This document shows positions 1 through 7,571 of a DNA stretch of 64,000 nucleotides, piece after piece. The notes under the pieces were generated by a model. The model did no database searches, was not told the DNA's origin, and was given only the letters and a program-made list of their open reading frames with translations. Positions within the stretch are counted from its first letter, which is position 1; each line of letters starts with the position of its first letter. The translations under genes were made by a program, and so were the position numbers. The stretch is from Alphaproteobacteria bacterium (lineage in GTDB: Bacteria; Pseudomonadota; Alphaproteobacteria; Reyranellales; Reyranellaceae): positions 140,136 through 204,135 of the forward strand of contig VGCH01000004.1 of the NCBI GenBank assembly GCA_016870115.1, in the 5' to 3' direction.

Positions 1-188
1 CAAACCACCGAAGTCGCCTTGGCGAGGATGGTGATACCGCGCTCGCGCTCGAGGTCGTTGGAGTCCATTGCCCGCTCGGCGACCTGCTGGTTGTCGCGGA
101 ACGTGCCGCTCTGCTTCAGCAGGCAATCGACCAGCGTGGTCTTGCCATGGTCGACGTGCGCGATGATCGCGACGTTGCGGATGTCCAT
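1..188 (-). CDS. typA: GTP-binding protein TypA/BipA, N-terminal part
   Basis: Translational GTPase of the EF-G/LepA superfamily that binds the ribosome and acts in stress adaptation and 50S assembly. Only the first 62 codons are in the window; the rest lies beyond position 1. The visible protein starts [19 protein letters not shown], which contains the G1 P-loop variant AHVDHGKT, followed by CLLKQSGTF and the switch I element [10 protein letters not shown]. The motif set LKQSGTFR...[20 protein letters not shown] is typical of TypA rather than LepA, which is encoded separately at 60496. The start ATG is at 186-188. Confidence is high for the family, and the gene is incomplete only because of the window edge. 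Confidence 0.93.
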   Translation of the reverse strand, partial: MDIRNVAIIAHVDHGKTTLVDCLLKQSGTFRDNQQVAERAMDSNDLERERGITILAKATSVV

Positions 189-291
189 CGTGATTTTCCG
201 GGGGGTTCGGGTGGGCCGGGCTTATACCGGCGCCCCCCGCCCGCGGCAAGGCGCCTTGAGGCGGCCTGACGCCGCTGCCACAGTCGAAACC

Positions 292-510
292 ATGCGCAAG
301 AGATCCGTCACCCTCGACGGCCACAGCACCAGCGTCTCGCTGGAGGACCCATTCTGGTCCGAGTTGGTGAAACTCGCCGAGGCGCGCGGTCAGTCCCTCA
401 ACGCGCTCATCGCGGGGATCGACCGCACGCGCGAACCGGCAACCAACCTGTCGAGTGCGCTCCGTCTCTTCGTGCTGGCGGAGCTGCGACGGAAGATCAG
501 TCCAGTTTGA
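292..510 (+). CDS. Small ribbon-helix-helix domain protein
   Basis: A 72-residue protein beginning MRKRSVTLDGHSTSVSLED, the start of a ribbon-helix-helix fold (the RHH_4 type frequent in alphaproteobacteria). The short strand (RSVTLDGHSTSVSL) would pair in a dimer, and two helices follow (DPFWSELVKLAEARG and SLNALIAGID). Members of this family are small presumed DNA-binding proteins of unknown target. I chose the internal ATG at 292 because upstream in-frame codons have no family similarity. Its 3' end overlaps the convergent nitroreductase gene by 14 bases. In related genomes this family often lies next to a DUF4169 gene; here the DUF4169 gene is about 4.2 kb away at 4694. Confidence 0.85.
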   Translation: MRKRSVTLDGHSTSVSLEDPFWSELVKLAEARGQSLNALIAGIDRTREPATNLSSALRLFVLAELRRKISPV

Positions 511-1327
511 AGCCGCGCCGGCGCACGAAAGCGCCGAAATCGGCCCGCTCCGGCACTGAATATTGCCGCGCCTTGTCCTCGGACCAGCCATAGGACTCGG
601 CCGTCCCGAAGCGCTCCACGGCGCGCTGGGTGCGATAGGGCTGCACCGCTTCGCGACGGCGATCGTAGTCGGCGATGCGCGCTTCAAGATCGCGTTCGTC
701 GTAGCGGTCGCGATGTACGGTCACGTCCAGCGGCAGGCGCGGGCTCATGACGCCGGCGAAAGACGGCCAACCCATCCCCAGGCCCGCCACCGGAAAGACG
801 TGCGACGGCAGGCCGAGAATCTCCGCCACCTCGGCGGCGCGATTGCGGATGGCGCTGATCGGACAGGTGCCGAGTCCCGCCCGATCGGCGGCGGCCACGA
901 AGGTCGCCAACACGATCCCGGCATCGACCGCGGCGTTGAAGAAGGCGTCGAGATGGTCGTTGACGAAGGGCCGGTCGCGCCACTCGAACAAGAGCCGATG
1001 CCGCCGATTGTTGCCGCAAAACACCAGCAGCACAGGCGCCGGAACCACCCAGGGATTGTCCGGCAACAGCGCCTCGATCCGCGCCCGCTGGGCGGGGTCG
1101 GCCACGATCACGATATCGGTCTGCTGCAGGTCGCTCTTGGAGGGCGCCGACAGCGCCACCGCGCACAAGGTCTCGACCAGCGCGGGATCGACCGGCTTTT
1201 CCAGGTATCGGCGCATGACTCGCCGGTCCGCCATCGCGGCCAGAGTGTCGACCCCTTGCGGGGCGTCCGCCAGCGCCGGCGCCGCGCCGAAACGGGCGCG
1301 CAGCGCGCCCAGCAATCGATCCAGCAT
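497..1327 (-). CDS. Nitroreductase family FMN-dependent oxidoreductase
   Basis: A 276-residue protein of the FMN-binding nitroreductase fold. The N-terminal RRVMRRYLEKPVD matches the R-S-x-R-x-(F/Y) FMN phosphate-binding motif of the family, ALSAPSKSDLQQ corresponds to the conserved (A)-P-S-x-x-N/D-x-Q region, and GLGTCPISAIRN and PVAGLGMGWP are the C-terminal FMN-contacting segments. These enzymes reduce nitro compounds, quinones or flavins with NAD(P)H; the substrate cannot be told from sequence. The C-terminus carries a charged extension (DYDRRREAVQPYRTQ...). It starts 7 bases after the stop of the AsmA gene on the same strand, so the two are probably co-transcribed. Confidence 0.86.
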   Translation of the reverse strand: MLDRLLGALRARFGAAPALADAPQGVDTLAAMADRRVMRRYLEKPVDPALVETLCAVALSAPSKSDLQQTDIVIVADPAQRARIEALLPDNPWVVPAPVLLVFCGNNRRHRLLFEWRDRPFVNDHLDAFFNAAVDAGIVLATFVAAADRAGLGTCPISAIRNRAAEVAEILGLPSHVFPVAGLGMGWPSFAGVMSPRLPLDVTVHRDRYDERDLEARIADYDRRREAVQPYRTQRAVERFGTAESYGWSEDKARQYSVPERADFGAFVRRRGFKLD

Positions 1328-1334
1328 CGGCCCC

Positions 1335-4300
1335 TCAGCGCCCGAAAGGATTGGGCAGGGTCAACCCGCGCTGCTGTTGCTGCTGCGGCTGCGTGGTCGT
1401 ACCGCCGCGTTGCTGCTGCTGCCCGCCGCCAAGTCCCAGGATCAGCGACTGCACGCCGCCACCGCCGCCCTGCTGCGGTTGGGTTGCCCCGGGCAGCGTG
1501 CTGGTCATGCCCGGCGGGTCCTTGGCGGTACCGCGCGCGACGTTGATCGACGGCGAGCCCGTCGGGCCCTTGGCGGTCGTGATCAGGTACGGCGCCGACG
1601 TGTCCTCGGCGATGACGAAGTTCACCGTCGTGTCGGTGGTCGAGTTCACGAGGTTGGTGCGGCTCACGACATTGGCAGTCGCGCGATTGCCGTTCACCAC
1701 CAGGCCGTTGGTGGTGAGGGTGCCCTGGGCGATGTCAGCTCGGCCGCCGATCACGTTGTTGTGGTTCACGAAGCGGTTCAGCACCAGCGAGACCGCGTTC
1801 AGCATGTTGCCGACCGAAGAGCCGCCGCGCTGGCCCGTCGCCGCCATCACGTTGCCGAGGGTATTGTCGATCACCGCGCCGGCCGCACCAGTCGCCGCCG
1901 AGCCCAGCACCTGCAGCGCCTTGTCGGTCGTCACGGTGACAGCTCCGCCCAGCGCCGTCCCGCCCGCCAGCGAACCCTTGATCTGGTCCGGCGTCGTGCT
2001 AGTGCCGCGCAGCGCGATCCCGGTGGCACTCAACTTCCCGTCGATCGTCACCTTGGCGAGTGCACCGCCGAAGACGTTGCTGCCGGACGTGGCCTGCAGC
2101 ATGTCACCGATGTCGATGTTGTTGGCGTTGCCCTTGAAGTCGAGGTTGAGCGCGGGCTGGCTGGCGTTCACCGTGCCCGTGAGATCCAGCGCGCCGCCAT
2201 AGAGGCCGCCGGTCAGCTGCTGAAGGGTCAGCACGCCGTCCTTCAGCGTCGCCTGGATCTGCGCGTTGGTGAGGCGCAAGGGACCGTTCACCAGGCTCGC
2301 CGCCTGCAACTTCACTGACGCGTCGAGCACGCGCATCGGCGAGGTGTCGATCGGCTTGTTGTTGCTGGCCGCAGCTTGTTGTCCCCGTGCCGGCGGCGCA
2401 CTCCCGCCCAGCTTGCCGAGATCGAGCCCGCCCGGCGCACGAAGATCGGCCGTGACTGTCGGTCGACCGGCTAGGCGAGCGTCGACCGAACCTTCGACCG
2501 TCTGGCCGTTCAGCCCGAGGCTGCCCCGCCAGGCCACCGACTGCGGCGCACCCGAAGCGGCGCCCGGCAGCGCGAGCGTGCCGGTCGCCTTGACCGCCAT
2601 CCCCAGTGCATTGACCGAGATATCGCGCAGCGTCAGCTGCTCGACCGAGCCCGCGATCCCGCCACTGGCCGTGATCGGTCCCTTGGGCGCGCTGGCGCCG
2701 CCGAGCTTGGCCAGGCGCTCGAGGTCTGGCGCCTCCAGGTTGAAGGCGACATCCGGACGCGGCGTGCCGGTGATGCCGGCCACCGTGCCGCGCAGCGCGA
2801 AGCGCCCGCCCGCGAGGTTGCCGACCTTGACGTCGTTCAGCCGCAGCGTGGAGCCCGCGAGCGCGATATCGATATCGACGCCGCCGATCGTCTCCGTGTT
2901 GACGATGAGACGCGCGACCTTGGCCTTGAGCCCGATCGACGGCCCACCGGCGGCGGCCGGCGCCGCCGGCGCTGCCGGCGCGGCGGCGCGCGCCGGAGGA
3001 GTCGCCGGCTTGGCGGCGGTGGCCGGCCGATAGGCGTCAACATTGAGCGTATCGATGTCGAGCGTCGCCACGACGCCAAGCGGCGCCAAGGTCACCGCCA
3101 CACCGCCGCGACCCTTGATGTCGTCCAGTTCGAAGGTCGCGTCACTCACCTGTACGGTGTTGTTGGTCCCGGCCATGCGACCGCGAAAGCTGACGCGTGC
3201 CAGTCGATCAGCCGGCATGCCAGTCGTATCGACCTGAAGCCAGGCGAGCGTATCGCGCAGCTTCGGTCCCACCAGCGAGAAGTCGCCGCTCACCTGCGGG
3301 CGCGCGGCGTCGCCGCTCATCGTCGAGCGCGCCTGAAGGACGAGATCGCCGGGCAGCGAGGCTTGCAGTTTCGGCACGGCGACCGCGCCGTTGCGCACAT
3401 CGAGTTCCAGCCCGAGATTGCGGATGGTGCCCTTGTTGTAAAGGATCTCCGCGACATCCAGCGCGAGCTTCACCGTCATGTCGCGCGGCAGGCCGCCCGG
3501 CGGCGCCGTGGCCGGCGCGGCAGGTGTGGCCGGTGCGGCGGGCCGGGAGGCGCCCGTGGCCGCCGGCGGGGTTGCCGCTTTCGGCGCCGCCGCCATCCAC
3601 TTGTCGAGATCGAGCTTGGCCACGCTCACCTTGCCATCGACGGCAAGGGCGGGCTTGAGGCGGACGCTGAGCGAGCCCGCACCCTGGTCCTGGCCCAGCC
3701 CCAGCTTGAAGTCGCGCAGCGCGACCGCGTCCGACGAGGCCTCAAGTTGGCCGTCGAACGAGAACTTGCCCGCCAGCATCGGCGGCAACGCGGCCGGGGG
3801 CTGCCCCGCGGCTTGCGTGAGCGCCGCGACCAGCCCGGCCAGCGAGTCCGCGGCAATGGTGGTCTTGCCGGCGACCTTCGCCTTGGGTCCAAGCTCGCTC
3901 AACGTACCCTTGAAGGCGATGCGGCCGCCGCCGGCGTCGAGCGCGATGTCGGTCGCGTGACCGGACGCCTCACGCGCGCCCAGCCGCGCGTCGAGCTTGA
4001 GCGGCGCGCCGTTGGCCACCAGCGTGCCGGCCGCAGACAGCGGACCCTGCGGCGATCCGACCGACGCCGTGAGCTCGATCTTCTCGACCGTCACATTCAT
4101 GCCGGCCTTGGGATCCGAGAACGAGAGCGTGCCGTTGCGGATCGCGATGTGGCCGATCGAGGGACCGCCGCCAGCCGCGGGCTTCGCGCCAGCGGTCGGT
4201 GCGGGGGCCGCCGCTGGGACCATGTCCCAGTTCGCCTTGCCGTCAGCCGCGACCTCGAGCGCGATCTTGGGTTCCACCAGCGTGACGCTTGAAATCACCA

Positions 4301-4604
4301 CCTTGCCGCCCAGCAGCGCAAGGATCGAGGGACTGGCGCTCACCTGGCGCAGCTCGACCATGTGCGTGGCCTTGCCACTAGGCATATTCGAGAGCTTGAC
4401 GCCCGACGCTGTCACTTCGGGCGAGGGAAAGAGCGAGAGCCGGATCGGTCCCTCGATGACGAGATCGCGGCCGGTGGCCTTCTTCACCTCGGCGGCGATC
4501 TGTGGCTTGTAGGAGTTGACGTCGATCAGGCTCGGCGCGACCAACAGGCCAAGCACGACAATGCCGACACCTACGCCGGCACCGACCATGAGTTTGCGCC
4601 GCAT
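1335..4604 (-). CDS. AsmA family protein, large inner-membrane-anchored periplasmic protein
   Basis: A 1089-residue protein with one N-terminal membrane anchor (residues about 7-27, VGAGVGVGIVVLGLLVAPSL) followed by the AsmA signature IDVNSYKPQIAAEVKKATGRDL. AsmA-like proteins belong to the chorein-like bridge proteins thought to move phospholipid between inner and outer membranes. The middle is made of repeated beta-rich blocks (for example two blocks with GPSIGHIAIRNG and GPSIGLKAKVARL) separated by Ala/Pro-rich linkers (TPPAATGASRPAAPATPAAP). The C-terminal 50 residues are low complexity, rich in Gln, Gly and Thr. The start ATG at 4604 has a GGAG about 12 bases upstream. It is followed closely by the nitroreductase gene. 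Confidence 0.9.
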   Translation of the reverse strand: MRRKLMVGAGVGVGIVVLGLLVAPSLIDVNSYKPQIAAEVKKATGRDLVIEGPIRLSLFPSPEVTASGVKLSNMPSGKATHMVELRQVSASPSILALLGGKVVISSVTLVEPKIALEVAADGKANWDMVPAAAPAPTAGAKPAAGGGPSIGHIAIRNGTLSFSDPKAGMNVTVEKIELTASVGSPQGPLSAAGTLVANGAPLKLDARLGAREASGHATDIALDAGGGRIAFKGTLSELGPKAKVAGKTTIAADSLAGLVAALTQAAGQPPAALPPMLAGKFSFDGQLEASSDAVALRDFKLGLGQDQGAGSLSVRLKPALAVDGKVSVAKLDLDKWMAAAPKAATPPAATGASRPAAPATPAAPATAPPGGLPRDMTVKLALDVAEILYNKGTIRNLGLELDVRNGAVAVPKLQASLPGDLVLQARSTMSGDAARPQVSGDFSLVGPKLRDTLAWLQVDTTGMPADRLARVSFRGRMAGTNNTVQVSDATFELDDIKGRGGVAVTLAPLGVVATLDIDTLNVDAYRPATAAKPATPPARAAAPAAPAAPAAAGGPSIGLKAKVARLIVNTETIGGVDIDIALAGSTLRLNDVKVGNLAGGRFALRGTVAGITGTPRPDVAFNLEAPDLERLAKLGGASAPKGPITASGGIAGSVEQLTLRDISVNALGMAVKATGTLALPGAASGAPQSVAWRGSLGLNGQTVEGSVDARLAGRPTVTADLRAPGGLDLGKLGGSAPPARGQQAAASNNKPIDTSPMRVLDASVKLQAASLVNGPLRLTNAQIQATLKDGVLTLQQLTGGLYGGALDLTGTVNASQPALNLDFKGNANNIDIGDMLQATSGSNVFGGALAKVTIDGKLSATGIALRGTSTTPDQIKGSLAGGTALGGAVTVTTDKALQVLGSAATGAAGAVIDNTLGNVMAATGQRGGSSVGNMLNAVSLVLNRFVNHNNVIGGRADIAQGTLTTNGLVVNGNRATANVVSRTNLVNSTTDTTVNFVIAEDTSAPYLITTAKGPTGSPSINVARGTAKDPPGMTSTLPGATQPQQGGGGGVQSLILGLGGGQQQQRGGTTTQPQQQQQRGLTLPNPFGR

Positions 4605-4693
4605 CGGCGAGGCTCCATTTGAAACAGGTTGGCGGACTCTAGCGGACCGGCCGGCCGCCCGGCATAGGGAAGTTTGAGGATCGGGAGGAGTCC

Positions 4694-4888
4694 GTGGTGG
4701 AGATCGTGAACCTCACCCGTGCCCGCAAAGACCGCGCGCGCCGGGAGAAGAGCCAGGCGGCCGCCGAGAATCGGGTCCGCTTCGGCCGCACCAAAGCGGA
4801 GAAGGCCCGCGACCGCGACGACGCCCGACGGAGGAAGGAAGCCCAGACCGCGCGGCGGCTGGACGACGGCGAAACCGGAAAAACCTGA
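4694..4888 (+). CDS. DUF4169 family protein
   Basis: A 64-residue highly charged protein starting VVEIVNLTRARKDRAR and containing ENRVRFGRTKAEKARD, the recognisable core of the DUF4169 family of alphaproteobacteria. It is Arg/Lys-rich, probably helical and nucleic-acid associated, with no known activity. The start is GTG at 4694 (or the next codon, GTG at 4697); a good ribosome-binding site, GGGAGGAG, lies at 4683-4690. It is convergent with the HxlR gene, 10 bases between stops. In many relatives it is adjacent to the small RHH protein found here at 292. Confidence 0.85.
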   Translation: MVEIVNLTRARKDRARREKSQAAAENRVRFGRTKAEKARDRDDARRRKEAQTARRLDDGETGKT

Positions 4889-4898
4889 GCCGCGGCGG

Positions 4899-5399
4899 TT
4901 ATCGCCGCGTCCGGGTCACGCGCTCGAAGAATTCGCGGGTCTGGGGCTCCGCTCCGGGACCCGGAACGGCACGCACGCTGGTGAGGTCCAGCCTCTGGCC
5001 GGTCGGCGCATCGACCAGGATCGGTTCGATCGCTCGGCCGTCGCCTCGCGTCACCAGCTCCATCGGTTTGCCATCGCGGGCGGCGGGGCCGTGCCGGTCG
5101 CCCCACTCCTTCAAGCCGACGATCACCGGAAACAGCGCCGCGCCCCGGTCGGTGAGCCGATACTCATGCCGCACCGGGCGTTCCTGATAGGCGACGCGCC
5201 GGAAGATCCCGGCCTCGACCAGCTTCTTGAGACGCACCGTCAGCACGTTGCGCGCGACGCCAAGGTTGGCCTGGAAGTCGTCGAACCGCCGCACGCCATA
5301 GAAGGCGTCGCGCACGATCAACAGCGTCCACGGCTCGCCCACGACATCGAGCGCCGCCGCGATCGAGCAATTCATCCGAGCATGGGACGTCCGCCGCAT
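4899..5399 (-). CDS. HxlR family winged-helix transcriptional regulator
   Basis: A 166-residue regulator. The first 100 residues are the HxlR-type winged helix: MRRTSHARMNCSIAAALDVVGEPWTLLIVRDAFYGVRRFDDFQ is the family's standard opening, followed by LGVARNVLTVRLKKLVEAGIFRR as the recognition helix region. HxlR proteins are dimeric repressors or activators that often sense aldehydes, quinones or redox stress. The N-terminal Cys11 (in MNCSI) is conserved in many redox-sensing members. About 65 extra C-terminal residues follow the core. The start at 5399 fits the family's usual N-terminus exactly. It is divergent from an SDR gene with 98 bases between starts, so the SDR is a likely target. Confidence 0.9.
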   Translation of the reverse strand: MRRTSHARMNCSIAAALDVVGEPWTLLIVRDAFYGVRRFDDFQANLGVARNVLTVRLKKLVEAGIFRRVAYQERPVRHEYRLTDRGAALFPVIVGLKEWGDRHGPAARDGKPMELVTRGDGRAIEPILVDAPTGQRLDLTSVRAVPGPGAEPQTREFFERVTRTRR

Positions 5400-5406
5400 G
5401 GCCGTG

Positions 5407-5434
5407 AGTATAGGCAGCGACCGACTGCGGGCAA
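5407..5434 (-). promoter_or_regulatory. Sigma70-like promoter of the HxlR gene
   Basis: On the minus strand, TTGCCC (5434-5429) and TATACT (5412-5407) are separated by 16 bases. Transcription would begin about 6-7 bases after the -10 box, i.e. at or next to the start codon at 5399, which implies a leaderless mRNA. A near-palindrome, GCAACCG-5-CGATTGC (5431-5449, one mismatch), overlaps the -35 end and is a candidate operator. Prediction from sequence only. Confidence 0.5.
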
Positions 5435-5497
5435 CCGAACGTCGATTGCGGCTGGCCCGGTCGCATGCTTTACCCGCCACAAACCGAGGAGAACGAG

Positions 5498-6253
5498 ATG
5501 CGGCTGGCAGGCAAGGTGGCGGCGGTGACGGGCGCGGGCCAGGGTATCGGCGAGGCGATCGCCCGCCGGTTCGCGGCCGAGGGCGCGGCGGTGGTGGTGA
5601 ACGACGTCGACCCCGCGCGCGCCGGCAAGGTCGCTGCCGGGATCGAGAAGGATGGCGGACGCGCCTTCGCGCTCGCAGGCGACATCACCAAACTCGAGGC
5701 CAACCAGGCTCTGGTGGCGGCCGGACAGAACCAGTTCGGCCGGTTCGACTGTTTCGTCGCCAATGCCGGTGTCACCCACTGGAACAAGCCGATGATGGAC
5801 GTCACCGACGACGAGTTCGACCGCATGTTCGCGGTGAACGTGAAGGGCGTCTATCAGGCGGCCAAGGCCTGCGTGCCGCTCTGGGAAGCGCAGGGCTCGG
5901 GCAACTTCATCGCCATCGCCTCCACCGCGGGCCTGCGGCCGCGCCCCGGCCTGGTCTGGTACAACGCCACCAAGGGCGCGGTGATCGTGGCCATCAAGGC
6001 CATGGCGGCCGAGTTCGGGCCCAAGGGTATGCGGTTCAATTCGATTTGCCCGGTGGCCACCGAGACGCCGCTGCTCGCGGCCTTCATGGGCGGCGACAAC
6101 GCCGACAATCGCAGCCGCTTCAACGCCACGGTGCCGCTCGGCCGTCTTGGACAGCCGGCGGATCACGCAGCGGCAGCGGTGTTCCTCGCGTCCGATGACA
6201 GCGCATTCATCACCGGTGTGGCGCTGCCGGTCGATGGCGGCCGCTGCATCTAG
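5498..6253 (+). CDS. SDR family NAD(P)-dependent oxidoreductase
   Basis: A 251-residue classical short-chain dehydrogenase. The cofactor motif TGAGQGIGEAIA sits at residues about 10-21, NDVDPARAG follows strand beta2, FVANAGVTHW is the NAG motif, and the catalytic residues appear as IASTAGLRPRPGLVWYNATKGA (Ser, then Tyr-x-x-x-Lys). The acid after beta2 (ND) suggests NAD(H) preference. C-terminal GVALPVDGGRCI is the usual end of FabG-like members. The start ATG at 5498 has GAGGAGAACGAG upstream. Substrate unknown; it is divergent from the HxlR regulator, which probably controls it. Its TAG stop lies within the tip of a palindrome. Confidence 0.9.
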   Translation: MRLAGKVAAVTGAGQGIGEAIARRFAAEGAAVVVNDVDPARAGKVAAGIEKDGGRAFALAGDITKLEANQALVAAGQNQFGRFDCFVANAGVTHWNKPMMDVTDDEFDRMFAVNVKGVYQAAKACVPLWEAQGSGNFIAIASTAGLRPRPGLVWYNATKGAVIVAIKAMAAEFGPKGMRFNSICPVATETPLLAAFMGGDNADNRSRFNATVPLGRLGQPADHAAAAVFLASDDSAFITGVALPVDGGRCI

Positions 6254-6312
6254 AGTTTCTGCGTTCAGGTGGAACCGCGCGGGCGGCTCCATCCGATCCG
6301 AAAAGACTCTAG
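6250..6312. repeat. Imperfect palindrome carrying both flanking stop codons
   Basis: CTAGAGT at 6250-6256 and ACTCTAG at 6306-6312 are inverted copies, with partly matched arms inside (TTCAGGTGGAACCGC against GCGGCTCCATCCGAT). The TAG stop of the SDR gene (6251-6253) and the TAG stop of nhaA (6311-6309, minus) both lie in the terminal CTAG. The inner arm resembles the perfect palindrome at 48721-48766, so it may be a decayed member of the same interspersed family, and it could act as a two-way terminator. Confidence 0.55.
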
Positions 6313-7433
6313 ACGGCGCGACGTAGCGGGGACTCGAGTCGCAGGAGCGTGTAGCCAACCACCGCCGACAGCAGCGAGCCGGACAGCACGCCCAACCGCA
6401 GGAGCGGTGCCATCGCCTCGTCCTCGAAGGCGAGCGTGCCGATGAAGAGGCTCATGGTGAAGCCGATACCCGCGCAAGTGCCGACGGCATAGAGCTGGAG
6501 CCAAGTGGCACCCTGCGGCAGCCGGGCGAGACCGAGAAACACCAACGGCGCGGCGAAGGCGAAGACGCCGATCTGCTTGCCGACGAAGAGACCGGCGGCG
6601 ATCCCCAGCGTCACCGGATCGGTGAAGCTCGACCACCCCATGCCGGAGAGCGACAGCCCGCTATTGGCGAAGGCGAAGACCGGCATGATGAAGAACGCCA
6701 CCCAGGGCTTGAGTGCGTGTTCGAGCTTCACGAAGGGCCGCTCTTCGCCGCCGTCGGACGCCGCCGGCAACGGCAGGCAGAAGGCGAGGACAACCCCCGC
6801 CAGGGTCGCGTGAACGCCCGACTTCAGCACACAGACCCACAGCACGACGCCGACCAGGATGTAGGGCCCGAGGGCGCGGACGCCCGCACGATTGAACGCC
6901 AGCAGTATCGCCACGCACGCCGCGGCCAGCCCCAGCGACAGCGTCGACAGGTTGCTGGTGTAGAACAGGGCGATGATGACGATGGCGCCTAGATCGTCGA
7001 CGATCGCAAGCGTCAGCAGGAAAAGCTTGAGCCCGAGCGGCACCCGGCTGCCCAGCGCCGCCAGCACACCCACGGCGAAGGCGATGTCGGTGGCGGCCGG
7101 AATGGCCCAGCCCGCGAGAGCGACCGGATTTCCCCAATTGAGCGCGACATAGATCGCCGCCGGAACGATCATGCCGCCGGCCGCGCCAGCCACCGGCAGC
7201 ACGATCTGGCGCGGATCGGCAAGGACGCCCTCCCGGATCTCGCGCTTGATCTCCATGCCGACCAGCAAGAAGAACACCGCCATCAGCCCATCGTTGATCC
7301 AGAGCAGCAGCGGCTTGTCGATGCCGGCCGAGCCGACGGTCAGCGCGAGGCGGGTGCCAAGCAGCCCCTCGACCACGGGATCGAACGGTGTGTTGGCGAG
7401 CACGATCGAGAGCACGGCCGCCAGCAGCAGCAT
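6309..7433 (-). CDS. nhaA: Na+/H+ antiporter NhaA, with disrupted canonical N-terminus
   Basis: A 12-helix inner-membrane antiporter that exports Na+ in exchange for protons. Of 374 residues from the first ATG, PAATDIAFAVG carries the equivalent of E. coli Asp133 (here D116) and AIVDDLGAI carries the Asp163/Asp164 pair (D146, D147). LLWINDGLMAVFFLLVGMEIKREI and SGVHATLAGV are also family hallmarks. The usual N-terminus LHNEAAPGAM is present upstream in frame, but the natural start ATG at 7484 is followed by CGG CGG TAA, so a stop at codon 4 (7475-7473) separates it from the body. Translation would have to begin at ATG 7433, inside or just before helix 1, or at a rare start such as CTG. Function is therefore uncertain. 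Confidence 0.85.
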   Translation of the reverse strand: MLLLAAVLSIVLANTPFDPVVEGLLGTRLALTVGSAGIDKPLLLWINDGLMAVFFLLVGMEIKREIREGVLADPRQIVLPVAGAAGGMIVPAAIYVALNWGNPVALAGWAIPAATDIAFAVGVLAALGSRVPLGLKLFLLTLAIVDDLGAIVIIALFYTSNLSTLSLGLAAACVAILLAFNRAGVRALGPYILVGVVLWVCVLKSGVHATLAGVVLAFCLPLPAASDGGEERPFVKLEHALKPWVAFFIMPVFAFANSGLSLSGMGWSSFTDPVTLGIAAGLFVGKQIGVFAFAAPLVFLGLARLPQGATWLQLYAVGTCAGIGFTMSLFIGTLAFEDEAMAPLLRLGVLSGSLLSAVVGYTLLRLESPLRRAV

Positions 7434-7517
7434 CGCGCCAGGCGCCGCCTCGTTGTGCAGGAGGGCTCCGAATTACCGCCGCATGTCGTGCTCCGAGGGG
7501 TTCTACCCAAATGGAAA

Positions 7518-7542
7518 CGCCCGGGCCTTGCGGGCCCGGGCG
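7518..7542 (-). terminator. Rho-independent-type terminator after the Bax-inhibitor-1 gene
   Basis: A perfect 10-bp GC stem (CGCCCGGGCC / GGCCCGGGCG) with a 5-base loop. On the minus strand it is followed by TTTCCATTT, a short T-rich tract. It lies 30 bases after the stop of the BI-1 gene and before nhaA, so it should separate the two transcripts. Confidence 0.7.
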
Positions 7543-7571
7543 TCCGGTGGCTGGCGGCGTGCCGCCAGCTG

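Noticed and set aside
1335..1480. CAG-like trinucleotide repeats as a regulatory repeat
   Set aside because: They encode the Gln-rich low-complexity tail of the AsmA protein and are simply codon runs.
7473..7484. Recoding of the nhaA stop as another amino acid
   Set aside because: The codon is TAA, which is not used for selenocysteine or pyrrolysine; no recoding signal is seen.
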